Assembly (NCBI GenBank): GCA_010692635.1
Contig: JAAHGL010000030.1
Span: 1-62,407 of the forward strand
DNA from: Symploca sp. SIO2C1
GTDB taxonomy: Bacteria; Cyanobacteriota; Cyanobacteriia; Cyanobacteriales; Coleofasciculaceae
Reading direction: 5' to 3'
DNA length: 62,407 nt
Shown in pieces: positions 52,116-61,881 of this stretch. A model generated the notes under the pieces. It was not told the origin of the DNA. It ran no database searches and was given only the letters and a program-made list of their open reading frames with translations. Positions within the stretch are counted from its first letter, which is position 1, and every line of letters begins with the position of its first letter. Both the position numbers and the translations under genes were made by a program.

Positions 52116-52907
52116 TTAAACTGATTCACCGATTTCTGAGTTCTGTTGTGCCAGAATTGCTTGCCATTCCTCATCAGACAAAGGTTGCTGCTCCAACTCT
52201 ACGCCAAAACAATTCGCAGCAGTCTTAGTCAGAACATCAACCACCGTTTGAATTAAACTGTTGCCTTGTTGAGTCAGTGGTAAATTAATTGGCGCTACTG
52301 CTTCACCAAATACTTGAGTAAATAGTTGAGCATCCGGTTCTAAGCGAATGGAACCGTGCTGCAAAATTGCCTTGCCTCGTCGCAACTGAGCGCTACCAAT
52401 TAATTTATAGCCTTCAGCAGTAACTAAATCAGCACCAGTAGCGGTGCCAAAACAATTGGGATTGTGAATATAGCCCCGTCCAGCTGTACCATAGTGCAGA
52501 TTAATACCAAGCGATCGCCAACCCTCAATCAAAAACTTACAAATTGTTTGGTAGACATCAAGACGTTTGCCCATCAGTCCTGATGTGACTACCATATAAG
52601 TCAAATCTCCCTGATGTAGTACCGCTCGTCCACCACTCGGACGCCGCACTAGTTCTATTGGCATTTCTCGCCAAGTTAACTGCGACCAAGAGGCTGGCCA
52701 CCGACGTTGATGATAGCCTAGTGAGATAGTTGGTAATTCCCAGGTATAAAACCGTAAAGCTGGAGGATGCTTTCCTAGTCGATGCTGCTCAAGTAACCAC
52801 TGATCAATTGCCATTTGAATTTGTCCTGACGTTTGTAGTAAAGGAATCAAACGCCAAGTTGAAAATTTCCCTTCCCCATCCCCCATTCCCAATCCCCTCC
52901 TCTCCAT
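52116..52907 (-). CDS. Biotin/lipoate A/B protein ligase family protein
   Basis: A 263-aa protein of the LplA/LipM class that attaches or transfers lipoyl or octanoyl groups to E2 and GcvH domains. Motifs: LGYHQRRW, the RRPSGGRAVLHQGDLTY block with substrate-binding glycines, and GTATGADLVTAEGYKLIGSAQ with the active-site Lys in YKLIGSAQ. The N terminus is uncertain. The first residues (MERRGLGMGDGEGK) come from a GGGATGGGG-type intergenic repeat, so the start could be ATG 52907 or ATG 52886, and the original start may have been overwritten. Confidence 0.85.
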   Translation of the reverse strand: MERRGLGMGDGEGKFSTWRLIPLLQTSGQIQMAIDQWLLEQHRLGKHPPALRFYTWELPTISLGYHQRRWPASWSQLTWREMPIELVRRPSGGRAVLHQGDLTYMVVTSGLMGKRLDVYQTICKFLIEGWRSLGINLHYGTAGRGYIHNPNCFGTATGADLVTAEGYKLIGSAQLRRGKAILQHGSIRLEPDAQLFTQVFGEAVAPINLPLTQQGNSLIQTVVDVLTKTAANCFGVELEQQPLSDEEWQAILAQQNSEIGESV

Positions 52908-52927
52908 TCCTCTATTTATCTACTGTT

Positions 52928-53431
52928 TCACGAAGCACCATACTCAGCCTGTAAGGCGTCATCATTATCATCTGCAATAGTTGCTACTACAGTAATCGCA
53001 CGAGAAATTTCTCCAGGAGACAGTTCTGCTACAGTTCGTGTAGAGAGCACAACTACTTGGTTCTCAACAATGCCGAAACAGGCTTCAAAAGTGTCAGACC
53101 AATTCATTTCCAGCAGCTTGTGCATTAACTCTGGTTGATTATTAGCAGGGAGTTGCAGTACTGAAGACCAAACTGTAAAAGTGTCATCATCGGTGACGCC
53201 AGTCAGTTGGACAAACACTTCGACACTACCGTACTTAAACTTCCATAAAAAGCCTCCTTCGCTATGGCTCACCATAGCAGTGTCTTCTTGATCTAAGCTG
53301 GAGATCACGGTTTCAATCGTATCTACATAGTTGACGGTAGTGCTCTCTTCAATTAACTCAGTAGCAGCTATATCTGGTGTTGACAAACTTTCGGTGGAAA
53401 CTGTTGTTGGATTAGGCTGTTGGGTATTCAT
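52928..53431 (-). CDS. YbjN domain-containing protein
   Basis: A 167-aa acidic soluble protein. After a Thr/Ser-rich N terminus of 35 residues, the YbjN domain covers about 40-160 (SHSEGGFLWKFKYGSVEVFV; LLEMNWSDTFEACFGI; RAITVVATIADDND). The fold resembles type III secretion chaperones and in cyanobacteria is of unknown function. ATG at 53431. It lies 20 bp upstream of the lipoate-ligase-family gene on the same strand and could be cotranscribed with it. Confidence 0.82.
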   Translation of the reverse strand: MNTQQPNPTTVSTESLSTPDIAATELIEESTTVNYVDTIETVISSLDQEDTAMVSHSEGGFLWKFKYGSVEVFVQLTGVTDDDTFTVWSSVLQLPANNQPELMHKLLEMNWSDTFEACFGIVENQVVVLSTRTVAELSPGEISRAITVVATIADDNDDALQAEYGAS

Positions 53432-53521
53432 CTTGAAAACTCGCTAAAACGATAAAGGATAAAATAGGAATAATGGATTAATAATCCTTTCATACTTCAT
53501 CCTTACAGAATTTGTGCCTTT

Positions 53522-53802
<281 letters not shown>

Positions 53803-53829
53803 ACTTATTCAGCAGACCCTAGTTATTTT

Positions 53830-53987
53830 CAGAGAAAACGGCGGGCAGCCCATCTCTAGAAGGAATGGGAGGGATAGCTGCCCACCGCTTAGTTGGCAAG
53901 TTATTTGTTATTTGTCTTTCTTAACAAACAACCAACAACCAACAACAAATAACGCGAAATCCCACGTACTTTAGTCGTGGGATGAGC
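53830..53987. repeat. Left inverted flank and IS200/IS605-like hairpin beside the TPR membrane gene
   Basis: GGGAGGGATAGCTGCCCACC (about 53868-53890) and TTATTTGTTATTTGTC are inverted relative to 55425-55490. A further ATCCCACG..CGTGGGAT hairpin (53959-53983) ends in GATGAG just past the gene stop. The same blocks occur at 44705-44805. Confidence 0.7.
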
Positions 53988-55421
53988 TTAATACAGAGGC
54001 TGCTTCCAGGTTTTGGGATCAATAGTTTGGCGGTAACGTTTCCAAGCTGTTTCGAGATCCCCATTATGATAGTCGTTCCAGGTTAAATGTAGGTAAGCTT
54101 GTCCTAGAAGACTCAGGTGAGGGGGATGGAAATATTGCTCGATATCAATGATTTCTTTGGCAAGTTGGGCAGATTCGTGCCATTGATTGTTAATGGCTCT
54201 AGCTAACATGAGATAATTGAGGGCAGTGAGATGCCCTGGAAAAACGGTTAAAGCTTCCTCAAAAAACTCTGTTGCGATCGCGGCTCGATAAGCGGGACTA
54301 TTTTCTAAGGACTCAGATGTATCCAGAAAACTGCGCTTATAAGGAACCCGACGTTTATTAGAAAGGGGTGAGAGTCTGATGGAGGGAAACTGGTGCAAAG
54401 CCTCAACCCCTTGGTTAATTAAGATAGAGGCAAGATAACCTCTAACTGCAATGAAATCTGGCTGAAGTTCCCAAGCTGTTTGAAAATATATTTGTGCTTG
54501 CCATAAATTTCCCCCTCGATACTGTTCGAGTCCTTTGATAAAGTAGCTCAATGGTGATATCTCCTCATCTCCATAGAATTGAGCTTCACCAAGACGCTTG
54601 AGAAAAGCTTCGTCAGTTTTTAGGGGAGGATACCAAGTTTGCAACCTTTGACTGGTTTCTACTACGTGATGGTATTGCCCTTGAGCGAACCAAGTATCTA
54701 AGTGATAATTGACGATATTCGCACCAATGATCGAGAATACAAGACAACTGAGGAGTAAAGCAGCGATCGGAACAATCCACTTCAAATCTGCTATCAACGC
54801 CTCTATACCATCCCCTAGATAAAATCCCATTAGAGCAATGACAATGCCAATCATAGTTAGCTCCCATCCTTTAAGGGTAAAAGCCAAAAAACTCGGCTTA
54901 TATCCCAAACCTTCTTGAACAATACGATCCCAAGCTGAAAGCTGAAAGAAGCGACTATCCGAGAGGGATAAATTAGCCAGGGAACGGATGGGACTAACTG
55001 GTTCTAAGATAATATTCTGTTTCCAGTGAGCTTGAACTTCAGGCAAATGATTTTCGCTAAAAGCTGCTGCCTGTCTTCCCTGCTGATAGTAGGCAGTGGT
55101 TAAATAATTAACATCAGGTAGCCAGGTATGGACAAAATAGGGGAATAGCAAGGGAATGAGCAAGCTACTCCACAGCAACAAACGAGCAAACTTTTTGCCT
55201 CCCCAAACAATTGCCAGCAAAAAAGCTAGGATCAATGGAGCAACTATTAACCTTGGTAAGTTGATCAAGAGGAAATTAATACCAAAGGAGGAACCAGTCA
55301 GGGATGGTAGTTGATACCAAGGATAAATTAAGCCTCCTAATAAAATAAGGCTACCGCAAACTCTAGTTAGACTGGCTCGGTTTAACAGTGCAAGCAATGA
55401 CAAAATTTGTAAAGAAATCAA
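53988..55421 (-). CDS. Membrane protein with TPR-like C-terminal region
   Basis: The 477-aa protein has five or six hydrophobic helices (about residues 3-20, 22-40, 48-70, 78-100, 185-205 and 215-240). A large extracytoplasmic loop lies at about 105-175, and a helical C-terminal half (about 280-475) contains TPR-like pairs (WQAQIYFQTAWELQPDFIAV; FLSLLGQAYLHLTWN-type motifs). No enzyme motif is visible. The only start is TTG at 55421, inside a run of CAAATAA heptamers, with no Shine-Dalgarno, so the original N terminus may be lost. The gene is bracketed by inverted copies of a repeat. Role unknown; a scaffold for envelope polymer export is one possibility. Confidence 0.62.
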   Translation of the reverse strand: MISLQILSLLALLNRASLTRVCGSLILLGGLIYPWYQLPSLTGSSFGINFLLINLPRLIVAPLILAFLLAIVWGGKKFARLLLWSSLLIPLLFPYFVHTWLPDVNYLTTAYYQQGRQAAAFSENHLPEVQAHWKQNIILEPVSPIRSLANLSLSDSRFFQLSAWDRIVQEGLGYKPSFLAFTLKGWELTMIGIVIALMGFYLGDGIEALIADLKWIVPIAALLLSCLVFSIIGANIVNYHLDTWFAQGQYHHVVETSQRLQTWYPPLKTDEAFLKRLGEAQFYGDEEISPLSYFIKGLEQYRGGNLWQAQIYFQTAWELQPDFIAVRGYLASILINQGVEALHQFPSIRLSPLSNKRRVPYKRSFLDTSESLENSPAYRAAIATEFFEEALTVFPGHLTALNYLMLARAINNQWHESAQLAKEIIDIEQYFHPPHLSLLGQAYLHLTWNDYHNGDLETAWKRYRQTIDPKTWKQPLY

Positions 55422-55500
55422 ATAACAAATAACAAATAACCAAGCGGCGGGCAGCTATCCCTCCCATCCCTAGAAGGAATCTGCTTCCTGCCGCTTTCGG
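55422..55500. repeat. Right inverted flank of the TPR membrane gene
   Basis: CAAATAACAAATAACAAATAAC heptamers, AAGCGGCGGGCAGCTATCCC and TCCCATCCCTAGAAGG follow in order. This is the reverse complement of blocks at 53850-53925 and related to 44700-44735. Confidence 0.7.
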
Positions 55501-55707
55501 TGAGTGTTGTTGGGTGAAATCAGGCAGGTTATCATTGACGACGTGCGGCGTTATTTTGGTGAGTAAAAAACTAAGTCTCCCTGAATTGTAGCTAATCCTA
55601 CTTTTCCAGGGAAGGTTATATTCGTGAAAGGCTACCCAAAGTAGCTGATTACCTCCAGCTGAAGAGTTTTTTCCTAAGTTTAATCTTGAATTTGAATTGC
55701 TAAAGCT

Positions 55708-57483
55708 ATGCCAGCAAAAGTACTGGTTGTGGATGATGAGCCTGATTTAGAAGCCCTAATCCGCCAAAAATTTAGAAGAAAAATCAGGCAAAAAGAACTC
55801 CAGTTATTTTTTGCGGATAACGGTTTGAGAGCCCTAGAAGTGCTGCAAGCCCAACCAGATATGGATATGGTATTAACCGATATCAATATGCCCTACATGG
55901 ACGGGTTAACTTTGCTAACGAGGATTTCTGAGAGCTATCCTACCACTAAAACAGTAATTCTTTCTGCCTATGGAGACTTAGCAAATATCAGAAAGGCGAT
56001 GAATTATGGGGCTTTTGACTTCCTCACCAAGCCTATAGATTTTCAGGATTTAGAAATTACTACTAACAAAACTCTACAGTACGTACAGCAAACAAGAGCA
56101 GCTTTGGCAAAGGAACGTTGGGCTCAGGAGGCTCAAGCAGAATTATTAATTCATCTAAAGCAAGAAGTAAGTCAACGGCAGCGGGTGGAAGAGGCGCTAC
56201 AGGTAAGCCAAACACGACTAACTCAATTCTTAGAAGCTATGCCAGTAGGTGTATTTATCGTTGATGCGGGGGGCAAAACCTATTATGTAAATCAGACAGC
56301 AAAGCAATTACTTTTTCAGGAGATTGTTCCGGAAGCTACCGCTGAACAATTTCCAGATATTTATCAAGCCTATGTAGCGGGTACAGAGGAATTGTACCCT
56401 AGTGAACACCAACCCATCATACTAGCGTTGGGCGGAGAAAAAGCTACAGTTGATAATCTGGAGCTTCACCAAGGAGACAAAATCGTGCCGTTGGAGGTGT
56501 GGGCAACTCCAATTTTTGATGACAAAGGTCAAATTGTTTATGCGATCGCTGCTTTTCAAGATATCACACAACGCAAACAGGCAGAAGAAGAGCGGCAAAA
56601 ATTTATCGAGGAACTCTTTGAAGTTAATTGCAATTTGGAACTTGCCCTCAATGCTGAATCAGAATTAACTGATGCTGCCAAACGCTTTGTCCCCCATGAG
56701 TTTCTCAATTTTCTGGGACATAAAAGTATTGTGGATGTTCAGTTAGGGGATCAAGTACAGCAGGAAATGTCAATTATGTTTGCCGACATCCGTAATTTTG
56801 CTACCCTTTCTGAAAGGATGTCCCCCAAGGAAAATTTCGACTTTATTAATGATTATTTGAGTAGAGTCGGCCCAGTTATCCGCGCTCACCACGGTTTTAT
56901 CGATAAATATATTGGTGATGCTGTCATGGCTCTATTTCCTAACACTGCTGATGATGCCCTGCAAGCTGCCATTGCTCTGCAAAAACAAGTCTCTTTTTAC
57001 AACTTCGAGCGTCAACAGAACGGAGATGGAGCGATTGCCATTGGAGTTGGTTTGCATACAGGAAGTTTAATGTTAGGTACTATTGGTGAATCGGAGCGGA
57101 TGGAAAGTACGGTAATTGCTGATGCTGTCAACTTAGCTTCTCGCTTGGAAAGTTTGACTAAAATTTATGGAGCTTCAATTTTGATCAGTGGGGATACTTT
57201 AATCGATCTGGCAGAAGCTATCAATTACCATTATAGATTTCTCGGTAGAGTGCAAATCAAAGGTAAAAATAAATTAGTTTCGGTATTTGAAGTGTTAGAT
57301 GCTGAACCAACTAAGCTGCAAGAACTAAAATGGTACACCAAGACGAGATTTGAAGAAGCAATAGTACTTTATTATCAACAAAAATTTGACTTAGCAGCTA
57401 AAATCTTCCAAGAGGTGATACAGATCAACAATCAAGATAAAGCGGCTATATTCTATATGAAACAATGCCAACAGTTGCTCTAA
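55708..57483 (+). CDS. Receiver-PAS-class III adenylate/guanylate cyclase
   Basis: The 591-aa cytosolic protein has a receiver domain (residues 4-120; phosphoacceptor Asp58 in [11 protein letters not shown], Lys in LTKPID), a coiled coil (about 135-165) and a PAS domain (about 168-292). A second coiled coil precedes the nucleotidyl cyclase domain (about 345-510). Metal-binding Asp residues are in MFADIRNF and GDAVMALF; the transition-state Asn and Arg are in VNLASRLE, and a Lys precedes the second Asp (IDKYIGDA), as in adenylate cyclases. About 80 C-terminal residues form a short TPR-like tail. It should make cAMP in response to phosphorelay and PAS input. No partner kinase is adjacent. Confidence 0.93.
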   Translation: MPAKVLVVDDEPDLEALIRQKFRRKIRQKELQLFFADNGLRALEVLQAQPDMDMVLTDINMPYMDGLTLLTRISESYPTTKTVILSAYGDLANIRKAMNYGAFDFLTKPIDFQDLEITTNKTLQYVQQTRAALAKERWAQEAQAELLIHLKQEVSQRQRVEEALQVSQTRLTQFLEAMPVGVFIVDAGGKTYYVNQTAKQLLFQEIVPEATAEQFPDIYQAYVAGTEELYPSEHQPIILALGGEKATVDNLELHQGDKIVPLEVWATPIFDDKGQIVYAIAAFQDITQRKQAEEERQKFIEELFEVNCNLELALNAESELTDAAKRFVPHEFLNFLGHKSIVDVQLGDQVQQEMSIMFADIRNFATLSERMSPKENFDFINDYLSRVGPVIRAHHGFIDKYIGDAVMALFPNTADDALQAAIALQKQVSFYNFERQQNGDGAIAIGVGLHTGSLMLGTIGESERMESTVIADAVNLASRLESLTKIYGASILISGDTLIDLAEAINYHYRFLGRVQIKGKNKLVSVFEVLDAEPTKLQELKWYTKTRFEEAIVLYYQQKFDLAAKIFQEVIQINNQDKAAIFYMKQCQQLL

Positions 57484-57494
57484 TCTGAAAGTTA

Positions 57495-57660
57495 TCAATG
57501 GATAATGGATAATTGATAATGGATAATTGATAATTGATAATTGATTAATTTGGTCTAAGACCTCTTCATTTATGAAGAAAATAAAAAGAAAATATTTTCC
57601 TGAAGTTCAATCCTCTTCTTTTAAGGAGAGGTAATTATTCATTATTCATTAGTCATTATT
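57495..57660. repeat. Dispersed repeat with ATTGATA heptamers (copy 3, inverted)
   Basis: It begins with ATTGATA/ATGGATA heptamers (57495-57548) and contains GACCTCTTCATT, TCAATCCTCTTC and AAGGAGAGGTAATTATTC in an order that mirrors 36420-36590 and 18880-18999. Confidence 0.65.
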
Positions 57661-57671
57661 AATTGTTGAAT

Positions 57672-58406
57672 TTACCCGTCACCAGTTACAGTACCAAGAG
57701 TAAGGCGCTGTGCCTCGAACAACTCCTTAATGCCTTTTTCTCCTACATTCAATATCTGATTAAGCTGGTTGCGGCTAAAGCTTCCCTCCTCAGCAGTTCC
57801 TTGAATTTCAATAATCTCCATCTGGTCATTCATGACGATATTGCAGTCCACTTGAGCTGCGACATCTTCAATGTAGTTCAAATCCAAAAATGCCTCTTCC
57901 TCTAATAACCCTACAGAAACAGCAGCAATTTGGTGACGTAGAGGCGATCGCACCAACTTACCAGTTTTTACTAACTTATCGAGAGCATCGGCAAGAGCAA
58001 CATACCCTCCGGTAATGGAGGCAGTGCGAGTTCCAGCATCAGCCTGTAAGACATCTGCATCGACAGTTAATGTCAATTCTCCCAAAGCCTTGAGATCCAG
58101 AGAAGCTCTTAAACTGCGTCCAATCAACCGCTGAATTTCTTGAGTACGCCCTGAAAGCTTGAGAAATTCCCGTTTTTGTCGCTCAGGTGTCGCTCCTGGC
58201 AGCATTCTATATTCAGCAGTTAACCAGCCGCTGCCAGTGTTTTCGAGAAACCTGGGCACTCCTTCTTGTACTGTCACAGTACAAAGCACCTCGGTGTTAC
58301 CACACTTGACTAAAACGGAACCAGGAGCAAATCTAGTGAATTCGCGCTCAAAGCTGATAGGACGTAATTGATCAGGTTGTCGGTGATCCGGACGCTGCCA
58401 AGACAT
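57672..58406 (-). CDS. rph: Ribonuclease PH
   Basis: The 244-aa phosphorolytic exoribonuclease trims tRNA 3' ends. It has [19 protein letters not shown], the [11 protein letters not shown] and [16 protein letters not shown] blocks with the phosphate-binding arginines, and the catalytic region [19 protein letters not shown]. The ATG at 58406 (MSWQRPDHR) is standard; the 17 codons upstream ([12 protein letters not shown]) are translated repeat. It follows adk on the same strand across a 70-bp spacer containing AACAAAT heptamers. Confidence 0.96.
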   Translation of the reverse strand: MSWQRPDHRQPDQLRPISFEREFTRFAPGSVLVKCGNTEVLCTVTVQEGVPRFLENTGSGWLTAEYRMLPGATPERQKREFLKLSGRTQEIQRLIGRSLRASLDLKALGELTLTVDADVLQADAGTRTASITGGYVALADALDKLVKTGKLVRSPLRHQIAAVSVGLLEEEAFLDLNYIEDVAAQVDCNIVMNDQMEIIEIQGTAEEGSFSRNQLNQILNVGEKGIKELFEAQRLTLGTVTGDG

Positions 58407-58476
58407 ATGTTTGTTATTTGTTATTTGTTGTTTGTTGTTTTTTACTTGTTGGAACACGAAGTAAGTCTATAAACTT

Positions 58477-59064
58477 TCAAAGCTTAAGTTTTTCTAATAT
58501 TTCCTGATGTACTTCCTCTGGTGACTGGTTTCCATTGATAGTCAATAGTCGGTGACAATATCCGTAATATTCTAGAATAGGAATGGTACATTCATGGAAT
58601 AGATCAATGCGGCGCTGTACAATATCAGGGTGATTGTCTGAGCGTAAATTTTTCTGAGAGGTATTACTTCCTAGATTATTCAATTTCCCAATACAGCGAT
58701 CGCTCATTACCGATTCTGGTACCTCCAAGTAAATTGCCCAATCCAGCTTTTGCTGCAATTTCTCTAGTAAAAAATCCAATTCCTCTGCCTGGAAAGCAGT
58801 ACGAGGATAGCCTTCTAACAACCAACCCTTGGCAGCATCAGACTGCACAAGACGCTGGGCCATAAATTCGATGAGCAGTGTATCTGGCACTAACTCTCCC
58901 TGAGCAACATAGGGCTGAACTTGGCGTCCTAAATCAGATTGAGAAGCGATCGCCTCTCGCAAGATATCACCGGTGGAAACTAAAGGGATACTCTGCTGCT
59001 GGCACAACTTTTTTGCCTGTGTTCCTTTCCCTGCACCTGGACCTCCTAGAATCACCAGTCTCAC
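58477..59064 (-). CDS. adk: Adenylate kinase family protein
   Basis: The 195-aa enzyme interconverts AMP + ATP with 2 ADP. P-loop GGPGAGKGTQ (residues 7-16), AMP-site STGDILREAI and LEGYPRTAFQAEELD are clear. The LID region is short (DRCIGKLNNLGSNTSQ..DIVQRRIDLF) and the second arginine segment is only partly typical. It may be the paralogue found in cyanobacteria besides the ribosomal-operon adk. GTG at 59064 is the start. The nucleotide-metabolism neighbours (rph, dcd, thyX) fit. Confidence 0.88.
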   Translation of the reverse strand: MRLVILGGPGAGKGTQAKKLCQQQSIPLVSTGDILREAIASQSDLGRQVQPYVAQGELVPDTLLIEFMAQRLVQSDAAKGWLLEGYPRTAFQAEELDFLLEKLQQKLDWAIYLEVPESVMSDRCIGKLNNLGSNTSQKNLRSDNHPDIVQRRIDLFHECTIPILEYYGYCHRLLTINGNQSPEEVHQEILEKLKL

Positions 59065-59376
59065 GATTAGAAAACTCCTACTTTACTTTTTTGCTTGCTA
59101 ATGTAGACTTGACTTGTTACTAATGGAGCATAACAGGATTATGTATGGTGAATTTGGTAGGAACCCAAAATTAAGCTGAAATAGTTCAGCATCTGGGTCG
59201 TTTGGAGATCCTTGGCTATCGCTCAGGATGACATAATTCCGTAACGGCACGATAGATGTAGTGTGTGACTAGGTAGGGAACTAAGAAAATACGCTATATA
59301 TATATAGGTTACATAATTGAAGATGTAACAAATCTTTCATTAGCTACAGAAGCTCGTTGCCTGTTATTTTTTAGCT
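59065..59376. other. Spacer between divergent adk and CobO-like genes
   Basis: A 312-bp region containing a partial family C copy (59178-59240; GGAGATCCTTGGCTATCGCT) and an AT-rich TATATATATATAGG tract near 59294-59307. The two divergent promoters must lie here; I cannot place them. Confidence 0.5.
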
Positions 59377-59913
59377 ATGATTTCCCAGTTAGAAGCTCCC
59401 AGCCTTGATTCTCCTCGTCAATTGACTTATCGCGTTGAAGGACTACTACAAGTATTTACCAGCTCCCACCGCAGCTTTTTTACGAATGTTATTGCTCAAG
59501 CTCTAAGAATTGCTGGTCAAGGAACAAAAGTACTAGTAGTTCAGTTCCTTAAAGGAGGAATTGGACAAGGCTATGATCATCCTATTCGTCTAGGGCAGCA
59601 TTTAGATTGGATTCGTTGTGACCTGCCCCGTTACATTGACACACCGGAGTTGGATGAATCAGAATCTCAAGCTTTAATGCAGTTGTGGCACTATACTCAA
59701 GATGTAGTCTACCAGGAAAAATACTCCTTAGTAGTTTTAGATGAATTGAGCTTAGCAATCAACTTTGGCTTAATCCCCCAAGAGGAGGTATTGGCTTTTC
59801 TGGAAAGACGTCCTAGTCATGTTGATATTATTCTGACAGGTCCACAGATGCCTCAAGCTATCCTTGATGTCGCTGACCAAATTACCGAAATTCGTCGCAG
59901 CCACCAACTTTAG
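59377..59913 (+). CDS. CobO-like protein lacking the Walker A motif
   Basis: The 178-aa protein aligns along its length with one CobO/BtuR-like domain of the gene at 32395. The shared parts are VLVVQFLKGGIGQGYDHP, LVVLDELSLAINFGLIPQEE and DIILTGPQMPQAILDVAD. However, at the position of GAGKGK it has FTSSHRSFFT (about residues 26-36), so the nucleotide-binding loop is gone. Walker B (VVLDEL) remains. It is probably not a functional adenosyltransferase; a regulatory or partner subunit is possible. I recall that cyanobacteria often carry such a gene near dcd, as here. Confidence 0.75.
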   Translation: MISQLEAPSLDSPRQLTYRVEGLLQVFTSSHRSFFTNVIAQALRIAGQGTKVLVVQFLKGGIGQGYDHPIRLGQHLDWIRCDLPRYIDTPELDESESQALMQLWHYTQDVVYQEKYSLVVLDELSLAINFGLIPQEEVLAFLERRPSHVDIILTGPQMPQAILDVADQITEIRRSHQL

Positions 59914-60184
59914 CTTCAACTGCCAGAAGCACCACTCCATACCTGTCAGGTTGGAGATGGGATGAATGGGGTAAGGTCAAAAAAGGTGTGGGAGAGCTTT
60001 TTTGAGTAATGAGTAATGAGTAATGAGTGAAGAAACCTTTTGTCAAATCTCTTTACTCCTGACTCGGAGACTCGGAGACTCCTGACTCAGTGTTTTTTCA
60101 GAGTCACTGTAAATTTCACCCCACGCGGATGAATTGCACTTGATATCTTCTGCAATAATAGCTTTATTTGCACGACAGCTTACT
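59914..60184. other. Repeat spacer before dcd
   Basis: TAATGAG heptamers (60004-60030) and GACTCGGA units (60059-60085) make up much of this 271-bp gap. No gene is supported. Confidence 0.6.
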
Positions 60185-60766
60185 ATGATCAAGAACGATG
60201 TCTGGATTACCGAAATGGCAGCTCAGGGAATGATTTATCCCTTTGAACCCAGGCTAGTTCGTCACCTAGAGGGACTGGCAGTTATTTCCTACGGTCTGAG
60301 CAGCTATGGCTATGATGTTAGATTATCACCATTAGAATTTCGAGTCTTTCGGCACATTCCTGGTACTGTCGTTGACCCGAAAAACTTCAATCCTAACAAT
60401 CTAGAACCAGTTCAACTACATACAGATGTTAATGGCAGCTACTTTATTTTGCCTGCTCATTCCTATGGACTAGGAGTAGCTTTAGAGCGGCTAGAAGTTC
60501 CTGAAGATATCTCGGTTTTGTGCATTGGAAAAAGCACATATGCTCGTGTGGGTTTAATTGCTAATTTAACTCCAGCTGAAGCAGGATGGCGTGGACACTT
60601 GACCTTGGAATTTTCCAACTCTTCGAGTGCTGACTGTCGTATTTATGCCAATGAGGGAGTAGTTCAGTTGCTGTTTTTATCTGGAAATCCTTGCTCTGTA
60701 AGTTATGAAAAACGGCGAGGTAAATATCAAGACCAACCAGAAACAGTGGTTTTCTCTAAAGTTTGA
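60185..60766 (+). CDS. dcd: dCTP deaminase
   Basis: The 193-aa trimeric enzyme deaminates dCTP to dUTP, supplying dUMP for dTMP synthesis. Signature elements: GLSSYGYDVRLS at the N terminus, GKSTYARVGL with the substrate-binding Ser and Arg, and the catalytic Glu region TPAEAGWRGHLTLEFSN. The ATG at 60185 (MIKNDVW) is standard. It lies 20 bp before thyX, forming a clear two-gene unit. Confidence 0.96.
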   Translation: MIKNDVWITEMAAQGMIYPFEPRLVRHLEGLAVISYGLSSYGYDVRLSPLEFRVFRHIPGTVVDPKNFNPNNLEPVQLHTDVNGSYFILPAHSYGLGVALERLEVPEDISVLCIGKSTYARVGLIANLTPAEAGWRGHLTLEFSNSSSADCRIYANEGVVQLLFLSGNPCSVSYEKRRGKYQDQPETVVFSKV

Positions 60767-60786
60767 AGCAAAAAAGATAAAGTAAA

Positions 60787-61509
60787 GTGGAACGATTTTG
60801 TGTTGAAGTAATTGCTGCCACAGCCAAACCACAACAAGTTGTTTGGGCAGCAATGCACCAGGATTATTCGGAGAATTTTGTTTGGGATAGTCAGGATAGC
60901 TGGCCAGAGGAACAACGTGCTGGTGAACTAATTCTGAAGCACTTGTTATCAGGCGATCGCGGACATTATGGTCCTCTAGAACATCCACAGATTACATTCA
61001 ATGTTGGCTACTTTCCCCACTCAATGATGCAACAAGTACGTACCCATCGGGTGGGGGTGAGTTTTGATGTCCAATCATTTCGCTATACAGGTCAAAGAAT
61101 CATTAATGTTGCAGAAGGTAAGCAAAATGTAGAAGAAGTTTTCTATCTCCGTCCTGTTGGCAAATACACTAATCGTCAAGGCAAGCGTTACTTTTATTCT
61201 GAAGCACAACGAGCCGAAGATCTAGAATGGTGCTTGAAGGCTTGCCAACATTACAAAAAACGCATCAACGAAGGTTTATCAGAAGAACATGCTAGAGGAT
61301 TGATTCCTTTCGACGCTCGACAGCATTTTGTTCTCAGTTGCAATATGCGATCGCTTATGCATTTGTTGGACTTAAGATGGAAAAAAGATGCCCAGTTAGA
61401 AGCACAGAAGTTATGTCAACTGCTCTATGTTCATTTTGAACAGTGGTCACCGGCTGTAGCTCTCTGGTATCAGGAAAACAGGGCTAAAAAGGCGAAATTA
61501 TCCCCATAA
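60787..61509 (+). CDS. thyX: Flavin-dependent thymidylate synthase
   Basis: A 240-aa FAD enzyme that methylates dUMP to dTMP with methylene-tetrahydrofolate. The ThyX signature is present as RTHRVGVSFDVQSFRYT (RHR-X7-S class), with GHYGPLEHPQITF at the flavin/substrate site and RSLMHLLDLRWKKDAQ toward the C terminus. The start is GTG at 60787. Directly downstream of dcd, so dUTP production and its use for dTMP are coupled in one transcript, and folate from folE (36693) feeds the same reaction. Confidence 0.97.
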   Translation: MERFCVEVIAATAKPQQVVWAAMHQDYSENFVWDSQDSWPEEQRAGELILKHLLSGDRGHYGPLEHPQITFNVGYFPHSMMQQVRTHRVGVSFDVQSFRYTGQRIINVAEGKQNVEEVFYLRPVGKYTNRQGKRYFYSEAQRAEDLEWCLKACQHYKKRINEGLSEEHARGLIPFDARQHFVLSCNMRSLMHLLDLRWKKDAQLEAQKLCQLLYVHFEQWSPAVALWYQENRAKKAKLSP

Positions 61510-61881
61510 TAAGGGATTTACCAGAAGAAAGGCAGAGGGCAGAGGGCAGAAGGCAGAAGGAAAGAATGTAGTTTTTAATACAAAAGTAAGTCCTCTGTGT
61601 TCTGCCAGATGGTTTAAAGCCCCATTATTTATTTATGGAGACAAATAAATGCGTAGCAACTTTATTAAATCCCCCGCTTTCAAGCGTGGGGAACCTTCTG
61701 CCCTCTGCCTTCGTACTTCTGCCTTCTTTAACATCGCTCCCTGCTCCCTTAGGTGATTTTTCAGAGGTGAAAGTACCAGCAAATCTAAGGGATGGTGCGT
61801 TACGCTATCGCTAACAGCACCCTACGGCACATCCATCTTGGTACAAACTTTTGGTGGAAATCACCTTACCTATTGATCGAC
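61510..61881. other. Repeat-rich spacer after thyX
   Basis: GGCAGAG/GGCAGAA units (61530-61562), an IS200/IS605-like hairpin (TCCCCCGCT with AGCGTGGGGA, 61669-61692), further CTGCCTTC runs and a fragment related to family B (GGTGCGTTACGCTATCGCTA). No gene is supported. Confidence 0.6.
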
